From Bhargavaea cecembensis (GTDB taxonomy: Bacteria; Bacillota; Bacilli; Bacillales_A; Planococcaceae), in contig NZ_LQNT01000010.1 of the NCBI RefSeq assembly GCF_001619585.1, forward strand, positions 169,922 to 233,921: a stretch of DNA of 64,000 bases, given 5' to 3'. The notes beneath the pieces were generated by a model. It ran no database searches. It worked only from the letters and a program-made list of their open reading frames with translations, and was not told the DNA's origin. The position numbers were made by a program, and so were the translations under genes. How positions within the stretch are numbered: position 1 is the first letter of the stretch; every line of letters begins with the position of its first letter. Positions 35,043-43,646 of this stretch are shown one piece after another.

Positions 35043-35588
35043 ATGGCAGGAAGCAAATTTGGCAAAATGGTGCTCATCGGCGCGCTTACCGGCGCGGTCA
35101 TCAGCATGTTCGACAGGACAACACGGTCCGAAATGTCACGCCGCGCAATGGGGCTCAGCGATGATGCAAAGTACTACATGAAGAATCCGGACGTTCTCCG
35201 CTGGAAAATTCAGGACAAGTCCGACAAGCTGAAGGCGCTCTATGAGCAGTTCGACTCCGATAAGCGCTATCTTCAATCGAAGGCGGCAGAACTGAAGGAA
35301 TTGACGCCGACGGTGAAGACATTGGTGGAGGATACGAAGACGGCGTTCGTCGATTCGAAGGATGCAGTCATGGAAGCCAAAGACGACTACAAGCAGATGG
35401 CGACAACGGCGTTCAAGGGCAACCACCCGGGCACGGATCAGACATTCGTACCGGAAGAGGCATACGCCGGCGGTCAGGTCGACGGCGGCGCGAAGAAAAC
35501 AGGCACATCAAAAGGGACATTCGTGCCCGAGGAAGCTTATCGTGAAGGTCAGGTGGCCGGAGAAGCGCGGGACAATATGAAAAACTGA
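35043..35588 (+). CDS. YtxH-like protein with duplicated C-terminal motif
   Basis: A 181-residue protein. The N-terminus (KFGKMVLIGALTGAVISMFD) is a short Gly-containing span like YtxH proteins. Residues 40-125 form long charged helices (KSDKLKALYEQFDSDKRYLQ and on), probably coiled coil. The C-terminus repeats a 12-residue motif twice: TFVPEEAYAGGQVDG and TFVPEEAYREGQVAG. The role is unknown. GGAGGG precedes the ATG chosen; another ATG overlaps that site. It is followed by yfkH after 26 bases, so likely an operon. Confidence 0.75.
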   Translation: MAGSKFGKMVLIGALTGAVISMFDRTTRSEMSRRAMGLSDDAKYYMKNPDVLRWKIQDKSDKLKALYEQFDSDKRYLQSKAAELKELTPTVKTLVEDTKTAFVDSKDAVMEAKDDYKQMATTAFKGNHPGTDQTFVPEEAYAGGQVDGGAKKTGTSKGTFVPEEAYREGQVAGEARDNMKN

Positions 35589-35614
35589 TGCACGGGATAG
35601 GGGGCGGATGATTG

Positions 35615-36583
35615 ATGGCGGATGATAAGAAGCTGGACACGGGTGCGGCCAGCCGGGACGACAACCTAAAAGACAAAGTGATGGGATTTGTGGAGGACGT
35701 GAATGAGGGAGACCTGGAGCGCTTTGATGTGACGACGCGCCATGGCTTCTTCAAGGAACTCATCACCCGAATCAAACTTGTGGATGTCGTCGGGCTGGGT
35801 TCGCAGCTGGCTTACTTCTTTCTGCTATCGCTGTTTCCGCTCCTGATCTTCATGCTTACGCTTTTGCCGTATTTGAACATCGACCAGTCGGCACTGTTTG
35901 ATTTCATCAAAGAGTACGCGCCGACGAGTGTCTATAATATGATCGAGACCACGTTGGGTGAGGTGCTGAACAATCGGAGCGGTGGCCTGCTGTCACTCGG
36001 TATCATCGGTACCATCTGGTCAGCTTCCAATGGCATGAATGCACTGACAAGGGCACTCAACCGGTCGTACTTCTCGCATGGGAAGCGGTCATTTATCAAA
36101 AAAAGGGTCTTGTCGATCGTCTTCACCCTCATGCTGATTGGCGTAGTGGTGGTGGCCCTGGTCCTGCCGGTATTCGGCGAGCAGATAGGCCGGACCCTCT
36201 TCTCCTACATGGGACTTGATGAGGAATTCCTGACGGTCTGGAACAATATCCGCTGGACGATTCCGCCGCTTTTGATCTTTGCGGTGTTCACGCTAGTTTA
36301 TTGGCTGGTGCCTGCTGCAAAGGTCAGAATCATTGATGCGATTCCGGGCGCGGTGTTTGCAACAGTCGGGTGGCTCCTTTCCACCTCGGCATTCTCCTAT
36401 TATGTCAGCAATTTCGCCAATTACTCAAACACATACGGCAGCATCGGTGCCATCATTGTGCTCATGATCTGGATGTATCTCTCTTCCATCATCCTGATTC
36501 TTGGCGGGCAGGTTAATGCCGTCATGCAGGAAAGACGGGAAGAAAATAAAGCTAAAGCCAAAAGTGGCGCTGTCGGGGTATGA
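35615..36583 (+). CDS. yfkH: YihY/BrkB-family membrane protein (YfkH-like)
   Basis: A 322-residue protein with a charged N-terminal region and six hydrophobic spans from about residue 55 on. SQLAYFFLLSLFPLLIFML and GIIGTIWSASNGMNALTRALN are family marks, as is FANYSNTYGSIGAIIVLMIW near the end. Relatives were once called ribonuclease BN; that activity belongs to another protein, and the real role is unclear. ATG follows a TTG codon with GGGGCGG upstream. It is the last gene of the YtxH-like operon. Confidence 0.87.
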   Translation: MADDKKLDTGAASRDDNLKDKVMGFVEDVNEGDLERFDVTTRHGFFKELITRIKLVDVVGLGSQLAYFFLLSLFPLLIFMLTLLPYLNIDQSALFDFIKEYAPTSVYNMIETTLGEVLNNRSGGLLSLGIIGTIWSASNGMNALTRALNRSYFSHGKRSFIKKRVLSIVFTLMLIGVVVVALVLPVFGEQIGRTLFSYMGLDEEFLTVWNNIRWTIPPLLIFAVFTLVYWLVPAAKVRIIDAIPGAVFATVGWLLSTSAFSYYVSNFANYSNTYGSIGAIIVLMIWMYLSSIILILGGQVNAVMQERREENKAKAKSGAVGV

Positions 36584-36610
36584 CCCCCGGCAACGCCACT
36601 TTTTCTTTTT
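36559..36610. terminator. Terminator between yfkH and the P-type ATPase gene
   Basis: Stem AAAAGTGGCG.. / ..CGCCACTTTT with inner CGGGG / CCCCG; it overlaps the end of yfkH and lies between convergent genes. Confidence 0.85.
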
Positions 36611-36612
36611 GT

Positions 36613-38523
36613 TCAGTCGCCGCTTTTCAGCAGCCGGAGGCCGTTCAGGATGACCAGAATCGTACTGCCTTCATGGCCCAGGACGCCGAGGGGAAGGTCA
36701 ATCACTTGCATGAAATTGGACAGCACAAGCAAGAGAATCACAGAAATCGAAAATACAATATTCTGTTTTACAATCCGGTTCATCCTGCCGGATAGCCTGC
36801 TGGCGTATGGAAGCCGTCTCAAATCATTTTTCATCAGGACGACGTCTGCGGTCTCCAGAGCCACACCCGTACCGTCGCCCATTGCAATACCAATCGATGC
36901 GGTCGCAAGGGCCGGGGCATCATTGATCCCGTCACCAATCATGGCTACCTGCCCATAGACCCTCTCAAGCTCTTTTAGTCTGGCGACCTTAGTCTCCGGC
37001 AGGCATTCTGCTGTGTATTCGTCGATTCCGGCTTCTTTGGCAATCGCCCGTGCCGTCTGTTCATTGTCGCCGGTCAGCATGACCGTACGGATGCCGAGTT
37101 CCCGCAGGGAGCCCAGTGCTTCCACGGCTTCGGGGCGAAGTGTGTCTTTGAGTGCGGCAAGTGCCAGTATGCCATCATCGCCACGCATGAAAACCACTGT
37201 TTTCCCCTCATTTCCCAGCCGTTCCAGCGCGCCGTCCGCAAACTCGGCAGCTTCCTCCTTGCCGACGAATCCGGGTTTGCCGACTTGATAGGTTTTCCCC
37301 TCCCAATTCGCTTCCAGACCTGATCCCGGGATATCACGGATTTCAATTCCCTTTAGCAGTCCGGCTCCTTCCTTCTCCGCAAAAGCCTGAATCGCCACAG
37401 CAAGCGGATGGGAAGAGAGTGACTCGATCGTTCGCAGTAGGGAAAGGGTCTGCCGGCGGTCCAGTCCCTCTCTGACAATCAGATCTGTCACTGCAGGACG
37501 ACCTTCCGTTAAGGTGCCGGTCTTGTCGAATGCAATTGCTTTAACAGAAGACAAGCTTTCCAGGTGACTTCCGCCCTTGAACAAAACTCCATGGCGCGCG
37601 CCATTTGATATGGCGGATAAAGTGGCGGGCATGATCGAAGCGACAAGTGCACAGGGAGATGCGACAACCAGCAGTACCATTGCCCTGTAGATGGTATTCG
37701 TCCAGTCCCAGCCGAACAGGTAATGGGGCAGAACCATCATAATTGCTACAACCCCGAGCACTGCGTAGACATAAGTGCTTTCAAACCGTTCGATAAACTG
37801 CTGGGAAGGGGACTTTTCGCTTTGAGCCTTTTCCACAAGATCAATGATCTTCTGGAAAAGGGTATCCGAACTGAGTTTATTGACCCGGACGGTCAGCGCA
37901 CCGCTCAGGTTGATGGTTCCGGCAAACACATCATCGTCCCGGCCTTTCTCAAGAGGCAGTGATTCCCCGCTGATGGCGGATTCATCAATTGAGCTCATTC
38001 CGCCCTGGATATTGCCGTCGACCGGAATCCGTTCTCCTGGCCTGACGAGGACCAAATCACCTATCCGGATGTTCGCTGTTCCGACGCGCTCCGTCGAACC
38101 GTCTTCCTTCAGCCGCCAGGCTTCCTCCGGTTTGAGATCAAGCAATGCGGAAATCTCTTTCCGGCTCTTTTCCATCGAGTACGACTCGAGCGCGCCGCTC
38201 ACTGCGAAAATGAAAATGAGGATGGCGCCTTCCGTCCAATAGCCGATGGCAGCTGAACCGATTGCGGCAAGGATCATCAGAATCTCGACATTCAATGATT
38301 TGCTCCGAATGGTTTCGGTAATTCCTTCTTTCGCCTTGGCATACCCGCCAATCACAAAAGCCAGAAGATAGACGATGGCCGAAGCTGTCCCAAAGCCTGC
38401 TGCTCCGATAAGATACGCAGTGATGATCAGGGCGCCTGCTCCCAGGGCGGCAATCATCTCTCCGTTGAGCCAAGCAAAACGCTCCGGTTTTTCACGCACT
38501 GCCATCTGATGGGCAATTGTCAA
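36613..38523 (-). CDS. zosA: Heavy-metal P-type ATPase (ZosA-like)
   Basis: A 636-residue P1B ATPase without N-terminal metal-binding repeats, the length of B. subtilis ZosA (637). Marks: TGES-type loop DESAISGESLPLEKG, the intramembrane ASPCALVAS (SPC), phosphorylation motif AFDKTGTLTEG, HP in SSHPLAVAI, and MIGDGINDAPAL. SPC with the flanking residues fits Zn/Cd/Co transporters; ZosA is reported as a PerR-regulated zinc importer, so the direction should not be assumed. TTG start chosen because TAGGAGGG lies six bases before it. Confidence 0.88.
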   Translation of the reverse strand: MTIAHQMAVREKPERFAWLNGEMIAALGAGALIITAYLIGAAGFGTASAIVYLLAFVIGGYAKAKEGITETIRSKSLNVEILMILAAIGSAAIGYWTEGAILIFIFAVSGALESYSMEKSRKEISALLDLKPEEAWRLKEDGSTERVGTANIRIGDLVLVRPGERIPVDGNIQGGMSSIDESAISGESLPLEKGRDDDVFAGTINLSGALTVRVNKLSSDTLFQKIIDLVEKAQSEKSPSQQFIERFESTYVYAVLGVVAIMMVLPHYLFGWDWTNTIYRAMVLLVVASPCALVASIMPATLSAISNGARHGVLFKGGSHLESLSSVKAIAFDKTGTLTEGRPAVTDLIVREGLDRRQTLSLLRTIESLSSHPLAVAIQAFAEKEGAGLLKGIEIRDIPGSGLEANWEGKTYQVGKPGFVGKEEAAEFADGALERLGNEGKTVVFMRGDDGILALAALKDTLRPEAVEALGSLRELGIRTVMLTGDNEQTARAIAKEAGIDEYTAECLPETKVARLKELERVYGQVAMIGDGINDAPALATASIGIAMGDGTGVALETADVVLMKNDLRRLPYASRLSGRMNRIVKQNIVFSISVILLLVLSNFMQVIDLPLGVLGHEGSTILVILNGLRLLKSGD

Positions 38524-38580
38524 CGGAATCCCTCCTATCATTGAGAATGAGACTGGTTATCAGAGTTCCCCATATAGCAC

Positions 38581-38615
38581 AAAAGCCGGTTTCCCGGGTC
38601 GGGAAACCAGCTTTC
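38581..38615 (-). terminator. Terminator after the SE1561-like gene
   Basis: Stem AAAGCCGGTTTCCC / GGGAAACCAGCTTT with one mismatch; CTTTTG follows on the minus strand. Confidence 0.75.
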
Positions 38616-38697
38616 ATCCTATTCTTGGTGCTTTTTCTTCTGTTGATATCTTTATTTTACCATTATGCGGCAGTGCCGGCACGGCATATGCCCAATT

Positions 38698-38877
38698 TTA
38701 GTTTTCGCTGTCCCTGAGCTGTGCCACTTTGGCGTCGATCTCATCGATCATCAGGATCAGCCGGTCGATTTCCTCCAGATCGGCCGTTTCCGGCTCCAGA
38801 TGATTAAGCGTCTCGAGAAAATCGCTGAGCCGTTCTTTCAGCAGGTCCATCTGTTGCTTGTGTTCAGTCGGTTTCAT
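38698..38877 (-). CDS. Small SE1561-family-like coiled-coil protein
   Basis: A 59-residue protein, ATG 38875-38877 with GAGGTG eight bases upstream and TAA at 38698-38700. It is almost entirely one charged helix pair (QQMDLLKERLSDFLETLNHL; DLEEIDRLILMIDEIDAKVA). It resembles the SE1561-type small proteins of Bacillales (from memory). The function is unknown. Confidence 0.65.
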   Translation of the reverse strand: MKPTEHKQQMDLLKERLSDFLETLNHLEPETADLEEIDRLILMIDEIDAKVAQLRDSEN

Positions 38878-39026
38878 CAGTACACCTCAATTCCTATGGT
38901 TGATTTTAAATGGAAACTGTGCGGGAATCAACGCCCGGCAGAAAAGGGCTTTGCTTATCTTTACCCGGCTGCCCGGTTGAGGAAGCCGGCCGAGGAAAAA
39001 AATCCGAAAAAAACGAAGATTGAATA

Positions 39027-39055
39027 TTTACAAAAGTTTAATAACGTGTTAACAT
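39027..39055 (+). promoter_or_regulatory. Promoter without an annotated gene downstream
   Basis: TTTACA (39027-39032) and TAACAT (39050-39055) with a 17-base spacer. The next feature downstream on this strand is a terminator at 39209, not a standard gene. Confidence 0.5.
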
Positions 39056-39061
39056 GAACTT

Positions 39062-39249
39062 AACTTAAACACAGAGGGGAGGCCAAGGTGGAAAAGTCGG
39101 AATTGAAATCCTGAACGAAAGCGAAGGAGGGGATTCGGACATTTCACGGGCGGATTCGCCCCCTGAATGCGATAAAATGGACAATTTAAATAGGTGCAAT
39201 AGAAGCTGAAGCCCAGCCGTCCGGAACGCCGGAGGGACTGGGCTTTCTT
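39062..39249 (+). ncRNA. Putative small transcript (about 190 nt) with a tiny reading frame
   Basis: The interval runs from a plausible promoter to a clear terminator (stem AAGCCCAG.. / ..CTGGGCTT at 39209-39245 with TTCTT). It contains GGGGAGG seven bases before GTG (39089), opening an 8-codon frame (MEKSELKS), and a second AAGGAGGGG at about 39125 without a good start behind it. It could be an sRNA, a leader peptide remnant, or a decayed gene. No match to a known RNA family comes to mind. Confidence 0.35.
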
Positions 39250-39264
39250 AGTGCAGCTTATTGG

Positions 39265-39651
39265 TCAGCGGATGACTTCATAAGTTTCACGAATGTCGAT
39301 CGCGTCTTTGACGGACTGGACCATCGAACAGTTTTTCGCTGTGAGTTCCATGACGCGGGGCATCTTGGATTCTTCGATGTCCGCACCCTTGATTGTAAAG
39401 TGGAGATGGATGCGTTCGACACGGTCCGCGATGTCTGGATTGCGGTGGACTTCCTTCACTTCTATCCGGATGTCCTCTGCCGGCATTCGCATTTTTTGGA
39501 GCACCTTCCTCATCACACCCCCGCTGCAGACAGCAATTGATGAGACAAGCAGCTGGTAAGGACGGAAGCCGTGCTCATCTTTGGGCGAGATGGTCAGTGT
39601 GCCGAATTGCGTGGCGGTTTCAAAGCCATGTTCAGTCATGGAAAACTTCAT
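39265..39651 (-). CDS. OsmC-family peroxiredoxin-like protein
   Basis: A 128-residue OsmC/Ohr-fold protein. The two redox cysteines sit in SSIAVCSGGVMRKVLQ and TAKNCSMVQSVKDAI, as in YhfA/OsmC relatives. Such proteins reduce organic hydroperoxides using the lipoyl or thiol systems; the exact substrate is unknown. AGGAGGG lies six bases before ATG 39651. It is divergent from the MFS gene. Confidence 0.87.
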   Translation of the reverse strand: MKFSMTEHGFETATQFGTLTISPKDEHGFRPYQLLVSSIAVCSGGVMRKVLQKMRMPAEDIRIEVKEVHRNPDIADRVERIHLHFTIKGADIEESKMPRVMELTAKNCSMVQSVKDAIDIRETYEVIR

Positions 39652-39734
39652 CTGAATCCCTCCTTGGTATGATAGAATTGTACAGGATTTGACTGCCGGA
39701 TTCGAACGGAATGCCGGTACGGGAGGCTTCATCA

Positions 39735-40898
39735 TTGGCTGCACGGCTTTCGGAAAGGACGAGATTCTGGATTCTCGTCATCATCGTATCCATATCCGGA
39801 TTTTCACAAGGGATGCTCCTGCCGCTGATTTCCGTCATCTTCGAGCAGGACGGGATCTCATCCACTCTAAACGGGCTTAATGCGACCGGTCTTTATATCG
39901 GCACTCTGCTGATCTCCCCGTTCATGGAGGCGCCGCTCCGGCGTTTCGGCTATAAACCTGTTATTGTCGTGGGCGGCCTGACCGTGTTCCTTGCCCTTTT
40001 CCTGTTTCCCCTTTATAAAAGCATCACGTTTTGGTTTATCCTTCGCCTGGTGATCGGGATGGGGGACAACGCGCTCCATTTCGCCACCCAGACGTGGATC
40101 ACGAGCACTTCCCCTCAGGCAAGGCTCGGGCGGAACATTGCTGTCTACGGCCTCATGTTCAGTGCCGGCTTCGCTGTCGGGCCGCTTTTCGTTCCGCTGA
40201 TCGGCATTTTTGAGGGGCTTCCGTTCATCGTGTCGGGTGCCCTTTGCATGGCTGCCTGGTCACTCGTCTTTTTCCTGGACAATGACCGGCCGGAAGCCGT
40301 TCAGGAAAAGGAAGCAGTCATGCCGTTCCACAAGAGGGTGATGACGACGCTAAAGTATGCGTGGGTCGCATTCATCCCTCCGTTCGGCTACGGGTTCCTG
40401 GAATCTTCGCTGAATGCCATCTATCCGGTTTACGCCCTCCGGACGGGGATCGATGTGGGGATGGTATCGGTCATCCTGGCCTCCTTCTCGGTCGGAGCGA
40501 TCCTGTCCCAGATCCCGCTCGGTATGCTGAGTGACCGGATCGGCCGCCGCAATGTCCTCTTATTTGCGCTGATCGGCGGGACCGTCGCGTTCTTCGGGGG
40601 AGGACTGGCAGGAAGCCGTGAATGGGGCGTGCTGGCTGCCGTCATGATTGCCGGCATGCTCGTCGGTTCCACGTTTACGCTCGGCATTGCTTATATGACG
40701 GATCTCACACCGAAGCCGTTCCTGCCGATGGGCAATCTTCTTTGTGGAATCTTCTTCAGCATCGGGAGCCTGACGGGACCCGTACTGGGTGGGGTCATCG
40801 TCGGATCGGGCACGGATTATCTGACCTTCATTTCGCTGTTCGTCGCTGCACTTTTCGCCGCTTTCCTGTTTGGGAAGACCAAGCCGAAAGAAGCGTGA
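39735..40898 (+). CDS. MFS efflux transporter (YfkF-like)
   Basis: A 387-residue 12-span MFS protein. Motif A variants are present: after span 2 the loop MEAPLRRFGYKP and after span 8 GMLSDRIGRRNVLL. By gene order (near yfkH, yfkE and pdaA homologues) and length it matches B. subtilis YfkF. The substrate is unknown. TTG 39735 is chosen because GGGAGG sits eight bases upstream; an ATG eight codons earlier lacks a site. Confidence 0.85.
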   Translation: MAARLSERTRFWILVIIVSISGFSQGMLLPLISVIFEQDGISSTLNGLNATGLYIGTLLISPFMEAPLRRFGYKPVIVVGGLTVFLALFLFPLYKSITFWFILRLVIGMGDNALHFATQTWITSTSPQARLGRNIAVYGLMFSAGFAVGPLFVPLIGIFEGLPFIVSGALCMAAWSLVFFLDNDRPEAVQEKEAVMPFHKRVMTTLKYAWVAFIPPFGYGFLESSLNAIYPVYALRTGIDVGMVSVILASFSVGAILSQIPLGMLSDRIGRRNVLLFALIGGTVAFFGGGLAGSREWGVLAAVMIAGMLVGSTFTLGIAYMTDLTPKPFLPMGNLLCGIFFSIGSLTGPVLGGVIVGSGTDYLTFISLFVAALFAAFLFGKTKPKEA

Positions 40899-40938
40899 TC
40901 AAAAAGGTGACACCGGAAAATACATACATACACGAGAA

Positions 40939-40970
40939 ACGGCAAGGACGTGAGGTCCTTGCCGTCTGTT
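40939..40970. terminator. Terminator between yfkF-like gene and pdaA
   Basis: Stem ACGGCAAGGAC / GTCCTTGCCGT with a five-base loop between convergent genes. Confidence 0.85.
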
Positions 40971-40977
40971 CGTTGCA

Positions 40978-41772
40978 TTACATATCCGGCATGAATGCTT
41001 CTTCCACCAGCCCGTCAAGCGTACCGAAGGTGTAGCCCTGTTTTTTGGCGTCACGGATAAAGTCAGGCAGTCCGTTGGAGTTGTCCGGGGAGACGGTATG
41101 CATGAGGATGACCGCGCCCGGATGAAGTTGCTTCATCAGTTCATTATAAGCATACTGGCCGCCCTGTTTCTTGTCCCGGTGCCAGTCGATGTACGCCACC
41201 GACCAGAAGATATGGCGATAGCCAAGCTTGTTGCCGGTCTTGAGCACCTGCTCGTTGAAGATTCCTTCTGGCGGCCGGGCGTAATGCGTCCGCTTGACGC
41301 CGGCGACTTCGCGGAGGCGGTCATCAAACTTTTTCCATTCGGCCTCCATTTCCGCAGGGGACATTTTTGCCATATTCGGGTGTCCGTAGGAGTGGTTGCC
41401 GATTGTATGGCCGTCCTTGACCATCCGTTTGACAAGGCCGTCCGCGCTGTTCAAGTAATGTCCTGTGAGGAAGAAGGTCGCGGATATGTCTTCTTTTTTA
41501 AGCGTATCCAGGATCGATTCGGTGTACCCGGCCTCGTAGCCGTTGTCGAACGTAAGATAGACAATTTTCTTATCCGGCGAACCTTTATAGAGCGCACCGT
41601 TTTTCTCAAGGAGGGTGTTCAACTCCGCGCCCGCATCCGGCGGGATTCCGTCTGTTGCTTTTTTAAAGCCCCAATGGAACTCGCCAGCTTCCGCCGTGAA
41701 TGGGCTCATCACCAATCCTGCGGCAATGAGGACCGCTGCCATCACGAAACCTGCTATATGGTTTCTGAACAT
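40978..41772 (-). CDS. pdaA: PdaA: spore cortex delta-lactam polysaccharide deacetylase
   Basis: A 264-residue secreted NodB-domain enzyme (263 in B. subtilis). A signal peptide (about 1-27) ends in AEAGEFHWG. Catalytic motifs: VYLTFDNGYE (the PdaA-type TFDNG), HSYGHPNM (metal His), and YARPPEGIFN, then HTVSPDN. It deacetylates muramic acid in spore peptidoglycan so that muramic delta-lactam can form. The gene begins directly at the end of a hairpin that looks like the terminator of the upstream gene (separate entry). Confidence 0.95.
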   Translation of the reverse strand: MFRNHIAGFVMAAVLIAAGLVMSPFTAEAGEFHWGFKKATDGIPPDAGAELNTLLEKNGALYKGSPDKKIVYLTFDNGYEAGYTESILDTLKKEDISATFFLTGHYLNSADGLVKRMVKDGHTIGNHSYGHPNMAKMSPAEMEAEWKKFDDRLREVAGVKRTHYARPPEGIFNEQVLKTGNKLGYRHIFWSVAYIDWHRDKKQGGQYAYNELMKQLHPGAVILMHTVSPDNSNGLPDFIRDAKKQGYTFGTLDGLVEEAFMPDM

Positions 41773-41806
41773 AAAAACGCAACCTTTCTTTTTGCTTTAG
41801 GTTGCG
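41773..41806 (-). terminator. Terminator-like hairpin abutting the pdaA start
   Basis: On the minus strand stem CGCAACCT / AGGTTGCG with a 13-base A-rich loop is followed by TTTTT and then immediately the pdaA ATG. The AAAGG that would serve as ribosome binding site is inside the right arm. Confidence 0.75.
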
Positions 41807-41820
41807 CATTCGGACCGGGT

Positions 41821-42717
41821 TTATTCGTTTTTTAAAATGTCCCTGAGTGCCTCTTCCGCATCGGGAAATCGGAAGAGGAAACCGTGAAGGCCGAGTTTGG
41901 ACGGGGCGACGCGCTGGCCCTCCAGGACAAGTTTGCTTTTTTCTCCGAGTGCCGCTTTCAGCGCAAATGCCGGAACAGGCAGGATGTGGGGCCTGTTGAG
42001 CACGTGTCCAACTGTCCTGCCGAACTGTTTCATGCGGAGCGGATTCGGCGCGACGGTGTTGACCGGTCCTGTGACCGGAGTGTTTTCTATTGCGAACAGG
42101 ATGGCTCGCGCCGCGTCCAGCACATGGATCCAGCTGACCCACTGCCTGCCGGAGCCGACGGTCCCGCCGCCATAGAGCCTGTACGGCAACGCGATCAGCG
42201 GCAGGGCGCCTTCATCTTTGCCAAGAATCACACCAAATCGCATGAACACGGTCCGGACCCCTTCTTTTCCCGCTTCTGCCGCGCGGTGTTCCCATGCTTT
42301 CACGACGTCCGCGAGAAAATCATTGCCGGCGGGACCTTTTTCATTGTAAATGGCGGTTTCGGACGTCGGATAAAGACCGACCGCACTTGCATTCACAAGG
42401 ACGTCCGGTTTGCTTTCCATAGCCCGGATGATCCTGACGACCTCGTCGGTCGCCGCAATCCGGCTCGAGAGGATGTCCTGTTTCCTGCGTTCTGTCCATC
42501 TTCCGGCATTGATCGAGGTGCCGGCCAGGTTGACAAATGCATCAATCGGACCGAGTTCCTTTTCGGGCCTGGCTCCTTCCATGAGGTAGCCGACCATCCG
42601 GTGATCTCCTGCCACCGGGTGTCTGGTCAGGATGAGCACTTCATGTCCGCTTTCTTCCAGCATTCTGACCAGAACGGAACCGAGGAATCCTGTCCCGCCC
42701 GCGATGGCCACTCTCAT
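41821..42717 (-). CDS. yfhF: TIGR01777-type SDR/epimerase (YfhF-like)
   Basis: A 298-residue extended SDR. GGTGFLGSVLVRMLEESGHEV is the NADP loop with GxxGxxG; DAFVNLAGTSINAGRW and the SAVGLYPTSE segment carry family motifs, with Tyr in the active-site Y-x3-K neighbourhood changed as usual for this subgroup. The C-terminal DUF1731 region (SKLGLHGFLFRFPDAEEALR) is clear. Function unknown; in B. subtilis it sits beside recX. GGAGGG precedes ATG. It is divergent from recX. Confidence 0.9.
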   Translation of the reverse strand: MRVAIAGGTGFLGSVLVRMLEESGHEVLILTRHPVAGDHRMVGYLMEGARPEKELGPIDAFVNLAGTSINAGRWTERRKQDILSSRIAATDEVVRIIRAMESKPDVLVNASAVGLYPTSETAIYNEKGPAGNDFLADVVKAWEHRAAEAGKEGVRTVFMRFGVILGKDEGALPLIALPYRLYGGGTVGSGRQWVSWIHVLDAARAILFAIENTPVTGPVNTVAPNPLRMKQFGRTVGHVLNRPHILPVPAFALKAALGEKSKLVLEGQRVAPSKLGLHGFLFRFPDAEEALRDILKNE

Positions 42718-42827
42718 ATCCGCATCCCTCCATTTTCAACCAGTATACCCGTTTTTCCGCCCATGCCGCATGGATGAAGGAATCTCTCCGAACAGGTATA
42801 ATGAATAAGAAGATTGGGGGTACGGCA

Positions 42828-43646
42828 ATGCCCGAAATCACCAAGATTTCAACACAGAAAAACAATGCGGAACGATATAATATTTTTCTTGACGGAAAAT
42901 ACGCATTCAGCACCGATGAGCAGGTACTGATCCAGTTCGGCCTCATGAAGGGGAAGGTGCTCGACGACTGGGAGATTGATGAGATCATCTTTGGAGACGA
43001 GATCCGCAAAGCCTATAATAAGGCGCTCCACTTTCTCGGATTCCGCATGCGCAGTGAGCATGAGGTAAAGGAGAAACTGATGGCTTCCGGATTTGGAGAG
43101 GCAGTGGTGCTTGAGGCGATCAATAAGCTGAAGGAGCAGAAGTTCCTGGATGATGATTCATTCTCCAAAGCGCTGCTCGAGACCCGCAAGCGGACCGCCA
43201 AAAAAGGACCGGGAGCGATCAGGCAGGAGCTGGTCCGGAAAGGGATCAGCAAGGAACTCCAGGAAGAAGCCCTTGAAGCGTTCACCGAGGAAGAGCAGCT
43301 GGAACTGGCGGAGGAACTGGCAAGGAAAGTGGCAACTCGCTCTTCCGGCAAAACACCGCAACAGATCCGGCAGAAAATCCAGGACTCCCTCATGCGCAAA
43401 GGCTATTCGTATGATGTGATCAGTACTGCCATCGAGCGGATTGAATCCGAACTCGAGCCCGAAGAAGACGAGTGGGACGACCTCACGGAGAAAACGGGAG
43501 AAAAAGCGTGGCGCACATACAGCAGAAAGCACAGCGGACCGGAGCTCCGGCGCCGCGTGCAGCAGGCAATGTACCAGAAAGGCATCCCGCCGGACCGGAT
43601 CAGCCGGTTCATCGAGGCGAAGGAGGACGAATTGGAAGATGAATGA
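42828..43646 (+). CDS. recX: RecX regulatory protein
   Basis: A 272-residue protein made of repeated three-helix RecX modules (about 50-110, 115-165, 170-215 and a further one near the end). Characteristic blocks: FLGFRMRSEHEVKEKL, DDSFSKALLETRKRTAKKGP and LMRKGYSYDVISTAI. It binds RecA filaments and changes recombination activity. ATG 42828 follows GGGGG; upstream ATGs in frame lack a site. The start of yfhH overlaps its stop by 8 bases, giving an operon recX-yfhH-yfhJ. Confidence 0.93.
   Translation: MPEITKISTQKNNAERYNIFLDGKYAFSTDEQVLIQFGLMKGKVLDDWEIDEIIFGDEIRKAYNKALHFLGFRMRSEHEVKEKLMASGFGEAVVLEAINKLKEQKFLDDDSFSKALLETRKRTAKKGPGAIRQELVRKGISKELQEEALEAFTEEEQLELAEELARKVATRSSGKTPQQIRQKIQDSLMRKGYSYDVISTAIERIESELEPEEDEWDDLTEKTGEKAWRTYSRKHSGPELRRRVQQAMYQKGIPPDRISRFIEAKEDELEDE

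Noticed and set aside
38523..38577. Per or Fur box before the ZosA-like gene
   Set aside because: TGAGAATGAGA-like text is present, but the dyad needed for a Fur/Per site does not hold up.
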